The position numbers and the translations under genes were made by a program. From assembly GCF_006716865.1 (NCBI RefSeq), contig NZ_VFPT01000001.1:1545001-1609000 (forward strand): a DNA stretch of 64,000 nt, given 5' to 3'. The DNA comes from Roseinatronobacter monicus (GTDB lineage: Bacteria > Pseudomonadota > Alphaproteobacteria > Rhodobacterales > Rhodobacteraceae). Each line of letters opens with the position of its first letter. Position 1 is the stretch's first letter. The notes below the pieces were generated by a model. The model was given only the letters and a program-made list of their open reading frames with translations. It had not been told where the DNA came from and did no database searches. Positions 7,794-16,453 of the stretch are shown in pieces.

Positions 7794-10721
7794 TCAGGAT
7801 GCAATGCGCAACACGACATTGCGTCCGCGCCGTGAATACCGCAATTCATCATCGCCGATGGCTGTAACCTGTCCACCATCGAGGGTTTCACCCACCCTGA
7901 CGGTCACCACACGGCCATTCGACAGCCGCACAAGTGCGCGCCGTTCCGAAGACGTGCCCATTACGCCCAGCAGATTGATTTGCCGCAGATTGATTGCGCG
8001 GGCCTGTGTCGCTTCGCGCGAGACAGAGGCAGAGGTGGGGATTGGGGGCGCATCCGGCACGGCGGCGCGTGCGGTCTGGATTGGCTCTGATTGCTGTTGT
8101 TGCTGTTGCTGCTGCTGTTCTTGCCGGGGTGTTTCAGCTGCGCGCAGGGTGCGTTGCACAACAGCAGAGAACTGACTGGGGCGCGAACCGGGGCGCAAGG
8201 ATGCCGCGACGGCCAGATCCGACGCATCGCTGAAACTTGGTGTCTGGTCTGCATCAGGCAGGTCTATGGCCAATGCCTCAGGACGGGCGGCGGGGCGCAG
8301 GGCAGTCAAGGCCAGTGCGCCAGCCGAAGGCGTGCTCAGGGCGGCTTCGTCGCTTTCAGCGGCGGCGTCAGCATCTGTCGGTGTCTCAGGCGGCAGCTCT
8401 TGCACATCACCGGCGTGCGAGGGCTGCGGTTCTGCGTCGGTTGCGCCCTCGGCGGGTGTTTGTTGCTCAGGCGCGATACCCTCTGGCCGCGTGGGCGGGG
8501 TGACAGATGGTGACCCCGGCGTGACCAAGATTTCCAGCAAGCTTTCATCTGTCGGGTCCACGGGCACCTGTTCGGCGGCGGCCTCTGGCTCGGGCACAGC
8601 CTCTGGTTCGGCGGGCGCTTCGAGTTCTGGGGCCAACCCTTCGGGACGTGTCGGGGGAACAACAGAAGGTGTGCCGTCTGACACGGCTATCTCAAGCAGT
8701 TCCTCTCCGGCAGGCAGGGCGGGGGCGGCGTCTTCGGCTGGTGTTGCCGTTTCGTCAGGCGCAGCATCGGCTGCTGCGGCCGCCTGCTCCACCTCCTCGC
8801 GCAAGGGCGCAAGCGGTTCAGAGCCGAAAGGGGCCGGGGCAGCGGGCGCGGAAGGCAGTGGCGCAGCCTCTTGCGGGGGCAGCAATGCGACCGAGCGCAG
8901 CCCGGCAATGCGCCCGGCTTGCGGGTCTTGCGCGCTGACTGCTGTGTCGGGTGTCGCCTCTGTCTCCTCAGCCGTTGCGCTGTCAGGGGCAATTGCCCCC
9001 TCTGTCGTGTCGAGGGGCAATTGTTGCGCTGCATCTTCAAGACCCAAGGCGGCTTCGATATCTTCCAGTGCTGTTGCAGGCTGTTCCGGGGCGGTGATTT
9101 CCGGTTCAAGGGCGATGTCTTGCGCGGGCTCCTGCGCGAGTTGCAGGCCACCGGGTTGATTGGCGAAGAAATACCCCGCCCAGATTGCTGCGGCAACAAG
9201 CACAAGGCCCACGCCCCCAAGAACCAGCAAAGCGCGGTTTTTTCCAGCGGGCTGAATGTCCTGATTGTTGCGCGCGCCGAAAATGGTAAGGCGCTCTGCC
9301 TCGCTGCTTTGCTTGCGCTCGCCGCGTTCTTGCAGTGTCTCTAACGGGCCTTTGCGCGCAGCTTGAACTTTTGGTTTCTCTGCTGCCGGTATCTTGGCGG
9401 CCGCTTTCGCGTCTGGCTTGGCCTTGGCCTTGGCTTGGCTCGGCTTGCCGGTGCTGGCCAGAGGTGACACCCATGCCTTGCTGGATGCCGCGCCTGTTTC
9501 GGGTTGTGCCGCAGGTGCGCTGGTGCTGGCATCTGCCTTCTTGGCGCCGCCGCTTAGTGCCGCGGCAAACGCGGCCTTTGCGCCCAGTGTCTTGCCACGC
9601 ACCAAGGCGGAAAAATTACGCCCCAAAGGCTTGGGCATTGCAGATGCGGTGCGTTCGGGCGCGCTATCGCCCCGGCGCGATCTGAAAGCGGCCACATCTG
9701 CCGCTGGCCTTGGCAGGTCTGCGGCGGGTTCGGGGGGCGTGGTGGCATCGGATTTTTTTCCACCCAGAAGCTGGCCCAACCCATATTTTCTGTCAGACGA
9801 GTCTTTGGTCTGCGACAGGATTGAGGGTTTGGCCGCGCTGAGTTTCGCTAAAAGAGCTGACTTTCGGTCAGTCGCCGCCTGCGACGATGCATAGGCTTTG
9901 CGCTCAGCCTCGGACTTTGTACCCGCTGGCGGTGCTGCGGTTTTGGCTGGTGTTTTGGACGCGTCGTCCGGTTTGGCGGCTTTGTCTGGCGTCGCGGCTT
10001 TATCTGACTTGGGGGCGTCCGTCGCGCCCACGGGCGCGGGCGTTTTCTCTTTGGTTGCAGGTGCCGGCTTTGCATCGGCGGGTGGTGCAGTTTTTGCCGC
10101 TTCGGTCGGCGCCTTGGCTGGCACGGTTGCCGGTTTTTCAACAACTGGCTCTGGATCTGGCAGGGTCACAAGACCCGTTTCAACCAGTGGTGTATGGTCG
10201 CGCTCTATCTGCGCGATATCGGGCACGATCTTTTGCGCTGACCGCGTGGCCCCGAAAAACGGCTCGCGCGTTGTCTTGGAGTTCTTGGCCTCGGCTACAG
10301 CGCTGACAGGGTTCAACCCATACAGGTTTGCAAATTCTTCGGCCTCCAGGATTGTCTCGCGCGCGACAACCACGGCTTGCGCGTCACCTTTGCCGCTGGT
10401 CAGGGACCAGTCTAAAACAAGTTCCTCAACAGGGTACGGGGTGCGGCCGCCAAGCTGGGCGCGAAGTTCCTGCTCCTGCTCCTCTGGTGTGCGACCAGCT
10501 ATGGCGAGGTCGCAATAGAGGATCTGGTCGTCAGGGATGACCAGTTTCGTAGTCACCCCCTCTGGCGCGAGGGCGGAGGCGACGCGCGACATATCGCGCA
10601 TCTGTGCCTCCATATCTGGTGAGTTCAGGGCAACAGCACCAACACGCAACCAACCGGTCGCGTCGCGGTGCCAGAGCGTAACCCCGTCTACTGTCAGGCC
10701 AAGTGCAAAATTTGGTTTCAT
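7794..10721 (-). CDS. Large bitopic membrane protein with PilM-like N-terminus and PilP/GspC-like C-terminus
   Basis: The 975-residue protein is not one I can name. Residues 1 to about 150 (FALGLTVDGVTLWHRD, VIPDDQILYCDLAI, PVEELVLDWS) resemble the first domain of actin-like PilM/GspL proteins. A long Ala/Pro/Lys-rich linker leads to one membrane segment at about 497-518 (LLVLGGVGLVLVAAAIW). A second Ala/Pro/Glu-rich linker then contains the sequence PPTRPEGLAPE and the near-copy PPTRPEGIAPE, and a glutamine tract at 867-877. The last 65 residues (INLLGVMGTSSERRALVRL, GRVVTVRVGETL) look like the GspC/PilP periplasmic domain. This layout implies a cytoplasmic head, one membrane crossing, a long periplasmic spacer and a docking domain. 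Family assignment is inferred from pattern only. No other pilus or secretion gene lies nearby. Confidence 0.6.
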   Translation of the reverse strand: MKPNFALGLTVDGVTLWHRDATGWLRVGAVALNSPDMEAQMRDMSRVASALAPEGVTTKLVIPDDQILYCDLAIAGRTPEEQEQELRAQLGGRTPYPVEELVLDWSLTSGKGDAQAVVVARETILEAEEFANLYGLNPVSAVAEAKNSKTTREPFFGATRSAQKIVPDIAQIERDHTPLVETGLVTLPDPEPVVEKPATVPAKAPTEAAKTAPPADAKPAPATKEKTPAPVGATDAPKSDKAATPDKAAKPDDASKTPAKTAAPPAGTKSEAERKAYASSQAATDRKSALLAKLSAAKPSILSQTKDSSDRKYGLGQLLGGKKSDATTPPEPAADLPRPAADVAAFRSRRGDSAPERTASAMPKPLGRNFSALVRGKTLGAKAAFAAALSGGAKKADASTSAPAAQPETGAASSKAWVSPLASTGKPSQAKAKAKPDAKAAAKIPAAEKPKVQAARKGPLETLQERGERKQSSEAERLTIFGARNNQDIQPAGKNRALLVLGGVGLVLVAAAIWAGYFFANQPGGLQLAQEPAQDIALEPEITAPEQPATALEDIEAALGLEDAAQQLPLDTTEGAIAPDSATAEETEATPDTAVSAQDPQAGRIAGLRSVALLPPQEAAPLPSAPAAPAPFGSEPLAPLREEVEQAAAAADAAPDETATPAEDAAPALPAGEELLEIAVSDGTPSVVPPTRPEGLAPELEAPAEPEAVPEPEAAAEQVPVDPTDESLLEILVTPGSPSVTPPTRPEGIAPEQQTPAEGATDAEPQPSHAGDVQELPPETPTDADAAAESDEAALSTPSAGALALTALRPAARPEALAIDLPDADQTPSFSDASDLAVAASLRPGSRPSQFSAVVQRTLRAAETPRQEQQQQQQQQQSEPIQTARAAVPDAPPIPTSASVSREATQARAINLRQINLLGVMGTSSERRALVRLSNGRVVTVRVGETLDGGQVTAIGDDELRYSRRGRNVVLRIAS
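8091..8123 (-). repeat. CAG/CAA trinucleotide tract coding for polyglutamine
   Basis: Eleven consecutive codons are CAA or CAG except one GAA, giving a glutamine tract at residues 867-877 of the membrane protein. Such tracts can change length by slippage in steps of three bases without breaking the frame. Confidence 0.85.
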
Positions 10722-10796
10722 GCAGAGGCTTTAGCACAACTATGAAATAAAACGGGAGTCACAATACCCTCATCTGCTTGCCTAGCGCAAAATCTC

Positions 10797-10826
10797 GCCC
10801 ATTGCACACTGAAACGTGCAATGGGC
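10797..10826 (-). terminator. Probable terminator downstream of metY
   Basis: A perfect 11-bp stem, GCCCATTGCAC and GTGCAATGGGC around an 8-base loop, lies 20 bases past the metY stop. On the minus strand it is followed by GAGATTTT, a modest T tract. Confidence 0.65.
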
Positions 10827-10845
10827 CTATCGTCAAGCCACCCCT

Positions 10846-12135
10846 TCAGGCGCAAGCCTTTGACAGCGCCTGATCCAGATCAGCGATGATATCATCCGCG
10901 TCTTCCAGCCCGATGGACAGACGCACAACATCAGGCGCGGCCCCCGCAGCGGATTGCTGCGCTTCGGTCAACTGGCGGTGTGTGGTCGAGGCCGAATGAA
11001 TAATCAACGATCTTGTGTCACCAAGATTAGCTACATGACTGAAAAGATTAACTGAATCAATCAATTTCACGCAGGCTTCATACCCGTCTTTCAGCGCGAA
11101 AGTGAACAAGGAGGAAGCCCCTTTGGGGCAAATCCGGCTGACCCGGTCATAATAGGGCGAGGATGGAAGGCCCGCATACGTCACGTACGCGATGCGGTCA
11201 TCTTGCTCTAGCCAATTGGCAACTTTCACTGCATTGGCGCAATGGCGCTCCATGCGCAGCGACAATGTTTCGATGCCCATCAGCGTATAATGCGCGGCTT
11301 GCGGGTTCAAGGTCATGCCCAGATCGCGCAAACCAATGGCAATCGCATTGAAGGTAAAGGCAAGTGGGCCAAAAGTTTCATGGAATTTCAGGCCATGATA
11401 GGCGGGTTCAGGTTCTGACATGGCAGGAAACTTGCCATTCGCGGACCAGTCGAATTTGCCCGAATCAATGACAACGCCGCCCGTGACGGTGCCATTGCCC
11501 GTTAGGTATTTGGTCATCGAGTGCACAACCAATGTCGCGCCATGCTCAATCGGGCGACACAGATAGGGGGTTGCGGTGGTGTTATCGACGATCAAGGGAA
11601 TGCCTGCGCGGTCCGAGATTGCCGATATCGCATCCAGATCGGTGATATAGCCACCGGGATTGGCGATAGATTCGCAGAAAACAGCGCGGGTGTTTTCGTC
11701 AATCGCGGCCTCAACAGCCTCAAGATCGTCAAAATCCACGAATTTCGCCGACCAGCCAAAGCGCTTGATCGTGTGGCTGAATTGCGTGACCGTCCCGCCA
11801 TAGAGGCGGCTTGACGCCACAACATTTAACCCCGGACCCATCAGCGGAAACAACGCCATGAGCTGCGCGCCATGTCCAGATGAGCAGCACACAGCGCCAG
11901 CCCCCCCTTCAAGCGTTGCCATGCGTTCTTGCAGCGCGGCGACCGTCGGGTTGGTCAGGCGCGAATAGATATAGCCAACTTCTTGCAAGTTGAACAACGC
12001 CGCTGCGTGATCGGCATCGCGGAATACAAAGGCTGTGGTTTGGTAAATTGGCACCTGCCGCGCGCCGGTGGCGGGGTCGGGGCGTGCGCCTGCGTGAATC
12101 TGAAGGGTGTCGAATCCGGGTGCTTTATCAGCCAT
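10846..12135 (-). CDS. metY: O-acetylhomoserine aminocarboxypropyltransferase (sulfhydrylase)
   Basis: The 429-residue PLP enzyme makes homocysteine from O-acetylhomoserine and sulfide. It has the Cys/Met metabolism PLP domain: YIYSRLTNPT at the N-terminal substrate loop, the PLP-stacking region VCCSSGHGAQ, and the Schiff-base lysine in HSMTKYLTGNG. I use the ATG at 12135, preceded by GGAGGAGA; the open frame extends far upstream into the sulfotransferase gene and is not used. Length is typical. I looked for a SAM-II riboswitch in the leader and could not see one. Confidence 0.93.
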   Translation of the reverse strand: MADKAPGFDTLQIHAGARPDPATGARQVPIYQTTAFVFRDADHAAALFNLQEVGYIYSRLTNPTVAALQERMATLEGGAGAVCCSSGHGAQLMALFPLMGPGLNVVASSRLYGGTVTQFSHTIKRFGWSAKFVDFDDLEAVEAAIDENTRAVFCESIANPGGYITDLDAISAISDRAGIPLIVDNTTATPYLCRPIEHGATLVVHSMTKYLTGNGTVTGGVVIDSGKFDWSANGKFPAMSEPEPAYHGLKFHETFGPLAFTFNAIAIGLRDLGMTLNPQAAHYTLMGIETLSLRMERHCANAVKVANWLEQDDRIAYVTYAGLPSSPYYDRVSRICPKGASSLFTFALKDGYEACVKLIDSVNLFSHVANLGDTRSLIIHSASTTHRQLTEAQQSAAGAAPDVVRLSIGLEDADDIIADLDQALSKACA

Positions 12136-12250
12136 GCGTGTCTCCTCCGCAGAACAGGTTTCGCGCTTGACGCTACGCCAGCAGACCGCCCGACGCAATT
12201 CCACTTTTCGCGCAACCGGCCTACACGATGAAACAGACCACTTACCGCGA

Positions 12251-13405
12251 TCAGATAGGGGCGCTGCCTTGGCGTGTTGGTGGCGGGTCCAGCTTGCTGC
12301 CCCACCGGTTAAGGACCAAGGACTGATAATGCGTCCACGCTGATGCGATTTCCGGCGCAAGTGCCTGACGCGCCTGCCATTTGGACAGGGTGCGCAGATC
12401 GCTGTCGGCATCCTCTGGCCTTGCCATCGCCTCGACCCATGTCAGCCCCAGCGAGGTCAGGCATGGCTGGATCGTGGCACGCGGTGCCGCTGCCAGATCA
12501 TCCAGTGCGATAACCTGCCATTGTGCGCCTGCGCGGGCGCGCCACGCCTCTGCCATGGTCTTGTAGCGATGATAATGCGCCCAGAGCGTCGGGAAGTCGG
12601 TGCTATAGCCGTGCCCTTGGCCGAAATCATTGCGAAAGCAACTCCAACAAGTGGCCAAGGCCAGGCGCTGCGTCTCGAGGACTACGGCGTCTGGAAACAG
12701 CATGGGGATAAGCCAGCCAAGCCAGTAATTCTCAGGCATTTTGTCGACGATCACCGGTGCACCGCGCCCCGCCGCGACGATTTCGGCCAGATAGGCTGTG
12801 CGCAGCGCCACCAGCCTGTCAAGCGTCATGGTCTGGATAAAGCGCGGTAGGCTGGGGTCAATCGCCTGCAAGGCGCGCCCCAGCGCCGTCATCTCGCCGA
12901 CTGAGCAGATATCCGGGTGCATACCCAGCAGTTGCGCCAGCACCGAACTGCCAGAGCGGGGCATTCCGACAATGAACACCATACGCGGCGCAACCGGGTC
13001 CAGTTGCAAGCGCGGGGCTTGTGCCACGGCATGCAATGTCACTGTGGTCAGTCGTGCCTGTGCGGCCGCGTCGAACTGCACCGGCTTCAGCGCATTGGCC
13101 CGCACAAAGGCAGCAAATGCACCCGAATGATCGCCAATATCGTCCAGCCCTTTGCCCAGCATGAACTGGATCTGACTGGCAATGGCTGCGGGCATTTGCG
13201 CCCCGCGTGCAAAGGCGCGCAACCGCTTCAGCACCGGATCGCGCGGTGTGACGCGGGTGACCGACATATAGGTTTGCAACGCACCGATCACGCCGGGATT
13301 ATGTGCGAAGATGCGCAGGCAGATCGCGCGCGCATCGTTAAACGCACCAGCGGCGGCGTGTTTTTGTGCCTGCTCAAGGGCAGATTTTATCTCTGCGTCT
13401 TTCAT
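12251..13405 (-). CDS. Sulfotransferase family protein
   Basis: The 384-residue protein has an N-terminal helical repeat region, TPR-like, at about 1-110, followed by a sulfotransferase domain. The PAPS 5'-phosphosulfate loop is visible as VGMPRSGSSVLAQLL and is followed by SVGEMTALG and VDKMPENYWLGWL, the usual order in bacterial TPR-sulfotransferases. Start chosen at the ATG at 13405 rather than a GTG 39 bases upstream. The substrate cannot be told; such enzymes often modify cell-surface sugars or lipids. It lies between metY and a lytic transglycosylase with no clear operon. Confidence 0.82.
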   Translation of the reverse strand: MKDAEIKSALEQAQKHAAAGAFNDARAICLRIFAHNPGVIGALQTYMSVTRVTPRDPVLKRLRAFARGAQMPAAIASQIQFMLGKGLDDIGDHSGAFAAFVRANALKPVQFDAAAQARLTTVTLHAVAQAPRLQLDPVAPRMVFIVGMPRSGSSVLAQLLGMHPDICSVGEMTALGRALQAIDPSLPRFIQTMTLDRLVALRTAYLAEIVAAGRGAPVIVDKMPENYWLGWLIPMLFPDAVVLETQRLALATCWSCFRNDFGQGHGYSTDFPTLWAHYHRYKTMAEAWRARAGAQWQVIALDDLAAAPRATIQPCLTSLGLTWVEAMARPEDADSDLRTLSKWQARQALAPEIASAWTHYQSLVLNRWGSKLDPPPTRQGSAPI

Positions 13406-13453
13406 TCTGCTGCCCGCGCGGCGCTGGCGCGCAGGCAGCAGCACGGAATGCCG

Positions 13454-14701
13454 TCAAGTTTCATTTCGCAACTGTTCCAGCATCCCGCGCGAGGGCTGAC
13501 CCGTCACCGATTGCCCGCGCGCTTGTTGCCATGCGCGAATGGCACTTTCGGAATTTGGCCCGATAACCCCATCTGCACCTTGAGTGTCAAACCCGGCTTG
13601 CGTCAGGCGGCGCTGAATTTCCTGCCGGTCCCCCAAACGCAACCCAAAGCGATCAGGCTGAAAATTGCCCCGGATCGGACCGCCGCCACGCAACCTGTCA
13701 GAAAGGTGACCAATTCCAATCACATAGAACTCGGAGTTATTGTAGCGCGTCAACGCGGTGAAATTCCGGAAGGTCATGAAGGCAGGGCCGTTGGGCCCAT
13801 CGGGAATGATGATTGAAGATGCGCCATGATCCTGCACTGGCCGCCCGTCCATGTCACGCACGCCCGCGCTTGTCCATGCCGACACCGGACGGGACGAGCC
13901 GCGGCCCGCGGCCCCTCTGTCGAACCCATCGGGCAGGCGCACTTCGACCCCCCAAGGCTGCCCACGCCGCCATCCCATCCGCGACAGGTAATTGGCCGCA
14001 GAGGCCAGCGCATCGCTGGGGTCTTCCGCCCAGATATCGCGCCGACCGTTGCCGGTGAAATCGACTGCATATTCCTGATAGGTGGTCGGGATGAACTGTG
14101 TGTGGCCCATCGCACCCGCCCATGACCCGCGCAGATTGGCCGCGCTGGTATCGCCGCGCTGCAAGATGCGCAGGGCCGCGATCAGTTGCGATTCGAAAAA
14201 TGCACCGCGCCGCCCGTCAAAAGCCAGTGTTGCCAGCGCCGAAATGGCCGGAATATCACCGCGTTCCGTGCCGTAGCGCGATTCCAGCCCCCAGATCGCG
14301 GTGATTACCTCGGCCTCGACGCCGTAGCGCGATTCAATTGCGCGCAAGGTGCTGCCGTGGCGCGACAGGGCCGCACGCCCCCCCGATAGCCGTTCGGGCG
14401 ACACGGCGATGCCCAGATAATCTTCCAATGTGCGGGTGAATTCAGTCTGCCTGCGGTCGCGCGCGATCACATCGGGCAGGAACCCTGCACCGCTCATGGC
14501 CGGAGTGACGACCGAGGCAGGGATGCCAGCCGCCGTGGCGCGGCCCTGAAACTGCTGCTTCCATGTGTCAAAGGCTGGGTTTGCCTGCGGGCGCATGGGC
14601 GCCTGCCGCGTTGGCGCGCTCATCTGGACGCCCCCGCCCATACAAGCAGAAAGTGACAGGGCGGACAGCCCAAGGATACAAGTTCGTCTGGAAAGATACA
14701 T
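13454..14701 (-). CDS. MltB-family lytic murein transglycosylase lipoprotein
   Basis: The 415-residue protein cleaves peptidoglycan glycan strands to form 1,6-anhydro ends. A lipobox (LSAC, lipid-attached C20) predicts an outer-membrane or inner-membrane lipoprotein. The MltB-type catalytic domain has its glutamate at about E140 in AIWGLESRYG, then GAMGHTQFIPTTY. A C-terminal peptidoglycan-binding domain starts near LRLGDRQEIQRRL and contains DGVIGPNSESAIRAWQ. A close paralogue is encoded divergently 168 bases away. Confidence 0.9.
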   Translation of the reverse strand: MYLSRRTCILGLSALSLSACMGGGVQMSAPTRQAPMRPQANPAFDTWKQQFQGRATAAGIPASVVTPAMSGAGFLPDVIARDRRQTEFTRTLEDYLGIAVSPERLSGGRAALSRHGSTLRAIESRYGVEAEVITAIWGLESRYGTERGDIPAISALATLAFDGRRGAFFESQLIAALRILQRGDTSAANLRGSWAGAMGHTQFIPTTYQEYAVDFTGNGRRDIWAEDPSDALASAANYLSRMGWRRGQPWGVEVRLPDGFDRGAAGRGSSRPVSAWTSAGVRDMDGRPVQDHGASSIIIPDGPNGPAFMTFRNFTALTRYNNSEFYVIGIGHLSDRLRGGGPIRGNFQPDRFGLRLGDRQEIQRRLTQAGFDTQGADGVIGPNSESAIRAWQQARGQSVTGQPSRGMLEQLRNET

Positions 14702-14869
14702 GACACTGCGCGCCCCGTTATGGTGTTTTGAAAACCTTATCCGATTGTACGCACCCTGTTAAGCGGTGCCATGCCAAAATCGGCAGTATTCCCCGATGTC
14801 GCGGGCTTCGCACTTGGTTCGGGGTCAAAGCGCGGTTAGCATTGCTGCATGAGGTAACGGAGTATCCTA

Positions 14870-16096
14870 ATGTCGCGTTTTCTGGTTATTGCGCTTGTTC
14901 TGGTTTTGCCGGGATGCGTGGCTGCAAATGTTGAAACCTCACCCCGCCCCGAGGCGCGCGGCGAAAGCCGGAGCGCCGTGCCGTCAGGTGATTTTGGCAC
15001 GTGGCTTTCCGGGTTTGAGGCCCGCGCAAGTCAGGCGGGCATATCGCAGGCAACATTGGCCCAAGCACGGCCCCACATCCGCCATTTGCCCCAAACGGTT
15101 GAACTGGATCGCCGCCAAAGCGAGTTTGGCGCGCGGATCTGGGACTATCTGGAAAGCGCAGTAACCTCTGCGCGCATCAGCCAAGGGCAAGCCGCGATGC
15201 GCCAACATGCAAACGTGCTGTCCCGGATCGAGGGGCGTTATGGCGTGCCCCCCGAAGTGGTCGTCGCCATCTGGGGGATTGAGACGTCGTTCGGGGGAAA
15301 CCGCGGCAATACACCAACGCTCGCCACCCTTGCGACACTGGCCAAGGACGGGCGGCGCGGCGATTTCTTTGAAGAGCAGTTGATTGATGCACTTAAGATC
15401 GTGCAGGCGGGCGATATCAACCCGCAAGCGATGATCGGGTCATGGGCCGGTGCGTTCGGGCATACGCAATTCATGCCCTCCAGCTTTCTGACATATGCGG
15501 TGGATTTCACCGGCAACGGGCGGCGCGATGTCTGGGCATCTGATCCGAGTGATGCCTTGGCCTCTGCGGCCAACTATCTGGCGCAGCGCGGCTGGACGCG
15601 CGGCCAACCCTGGGCTGTTGAGGTGACGCTGCCTTCCGGCTTTGATCTTGGCCTGACGGGCGAGCGCCAAACTGCGGATGCGTGGACCAGTGCAGGACTG
15701 CGCGTGGCGGCAGGTGGCAGCCTTGCGGGCGGGCAGTCGCGCCTGATCCTGCCCGGTGGGGCGCAGGGGCCGGCATTTCTGGCCTATGACAATTACACTG
15801 TGCTGAAGGAATATAATATCTCGGATGCCTATGTGCTGGCGCTGGGGCATTTGTCAGACCGGTTGCGGGGCGGCGGGGCGTTGCGCGGGCAATGGCCGCG
15901 CGGGGATCGCGCACTGAGCACGTCAGAACGCACCGAATTGCAACGGCGGCTGACCGCATTGGGGTTTGATACAGGGGGCGTTGATGGTCGCATCGGCCCT
16001 GCCACTGTCGCGGCAGTGCAGGCGTGGCAAAAATCTGTCGGACTGCCCCCTGACGGGTATGTCAATGCAAGTTTGGTGGCGCGACTGCGCAACTGA
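14870..16096 (+). CDS. MltB-family lytic murein transglycosylase lipoprotein (second copy)
   Basis: The 408-residue paralogue has the same plan as the neighbouring divergent gene: lipobox LPGC (C16), catalytic glutamate about E138 in AIWGIETSFG, the GAFGHTQFMPSSF motif, and a C-terminal peptidoglycan-binding domain (TELQRRLTALGF, DGRIGPATVAAVQAWQ). The proteins clearly derive from one ancestor but have diverged along their whole length, which points to an old duplication rather than a recent one. The 168 bases between them must hold both promoters. Confidence 0.9.
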   Translation: MSRFLVIALVLVLPGCVAANVETSPRPEARGESRSAVPSGDFGTWLSGFEARASQAGISQATLAQARPHIRHLPQTVELDRRQSEFGARIWDYLESAVTSARISQGQAAMRQHANVLSRIEGRYGVPPEVVVAIWGIETSFGGNRGNTPTLATLATLAKDGRRGDFFEEQLIDALKIVQAGDINPQAMIGSWAGAFGHTQFMPSSFLTYAVDFTGNGRRDVWASDPSDALASAANYLAQRGWTRGQPWAVEVTLPSGFDLGLTGERQTADAWTSAGLRVAAGGSLAGGQSRLILPGGAQGPAFLAYDNYTVLKEYNISDAYVLALGHLSDRLRGGGALRGQWPRGDRALSTSERTELQRRLTALGFDTGGVDGRIGPATVAAVQAWQKSVGLPPDGYVNASLVARLRN

Positions 16097-16141
16097 TGTG
16101 TTTTTGGGGGGCCGCGCCAGCCCCCCAAGCTGGACCACGTC

Positions 16142-16450
16142 TCAGGGCCGGAACTGCTGCGCGGTGCGTCTAGCGTTCGGGGCATGTGCGGCAGCCGGGT
16201 GCTGGTCGCCCCAGATATGGGCCGCGTCCCGCGCGATGCAGCGCGCCTCTATCTGCGAAAGCCGCGCGCGCGCCTGATCGGTATTGCCCTGCGCGCAGTG
16301 AAGGGCGGCATTCCAGTGCTTGAGTACGGAATGCACGCTCCAAGGCAGGATCGCGGTTGCAAGCCATTGGCGCAAATCCGGTGGCAGGCGGTCAAATTGC
16401 GACATAGGCGATTGCCTGCGGCCCAGGGCTGTCTTGATATTGCGTGCCAT
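16142..16450 (-). CDS. Small conserved protein co-transcribed with the COG0523 gene (possibly DUF6525)
   Basis: The 102-residue product has no signal peptide or membrane segment. It is rich in Arg, Ala and Trp, with segments RLPPDLRQWLA and LPWSVHSVLKHWNAAL that look helical, and a His-containing tail (WGDQHPAAAHAP). It resembles short Rhodobacterales proteins annotated as DUF6525; I recall this family only loosely. It starts 3 bases after the COG0523 stop, so the two form an operon and this protein may share zinc-dependent control. Confidence 0.7.
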   Translation of the reverse strand: MARNIKTALGRRQSPMSQFDRLPPDLRQWLATAILPWSVHSVLKHWNAALHCAQGNTDQARARLSQIEARCIARDAAHIWGDQHPAAAHAPNARRTAQQFRP

Positions 16451-16453
16451 TCG

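Noticed and set aside
8266..9159. 297-codon Ser/Gly/Ala-rich frame on the plus strand
   Set aside because: It is the mirror of the low-complexity Ala/Pro/Glu-rich linker of the membrane protein gene on the other strand; repeats in composition create it.
12136..12250. SAM-II type riboswitch before metY
   Set aside because: The short leader lacks the conserved SAM-II core and pseudoknot sequences by eye; no terminator or clear sequestering stem is present.
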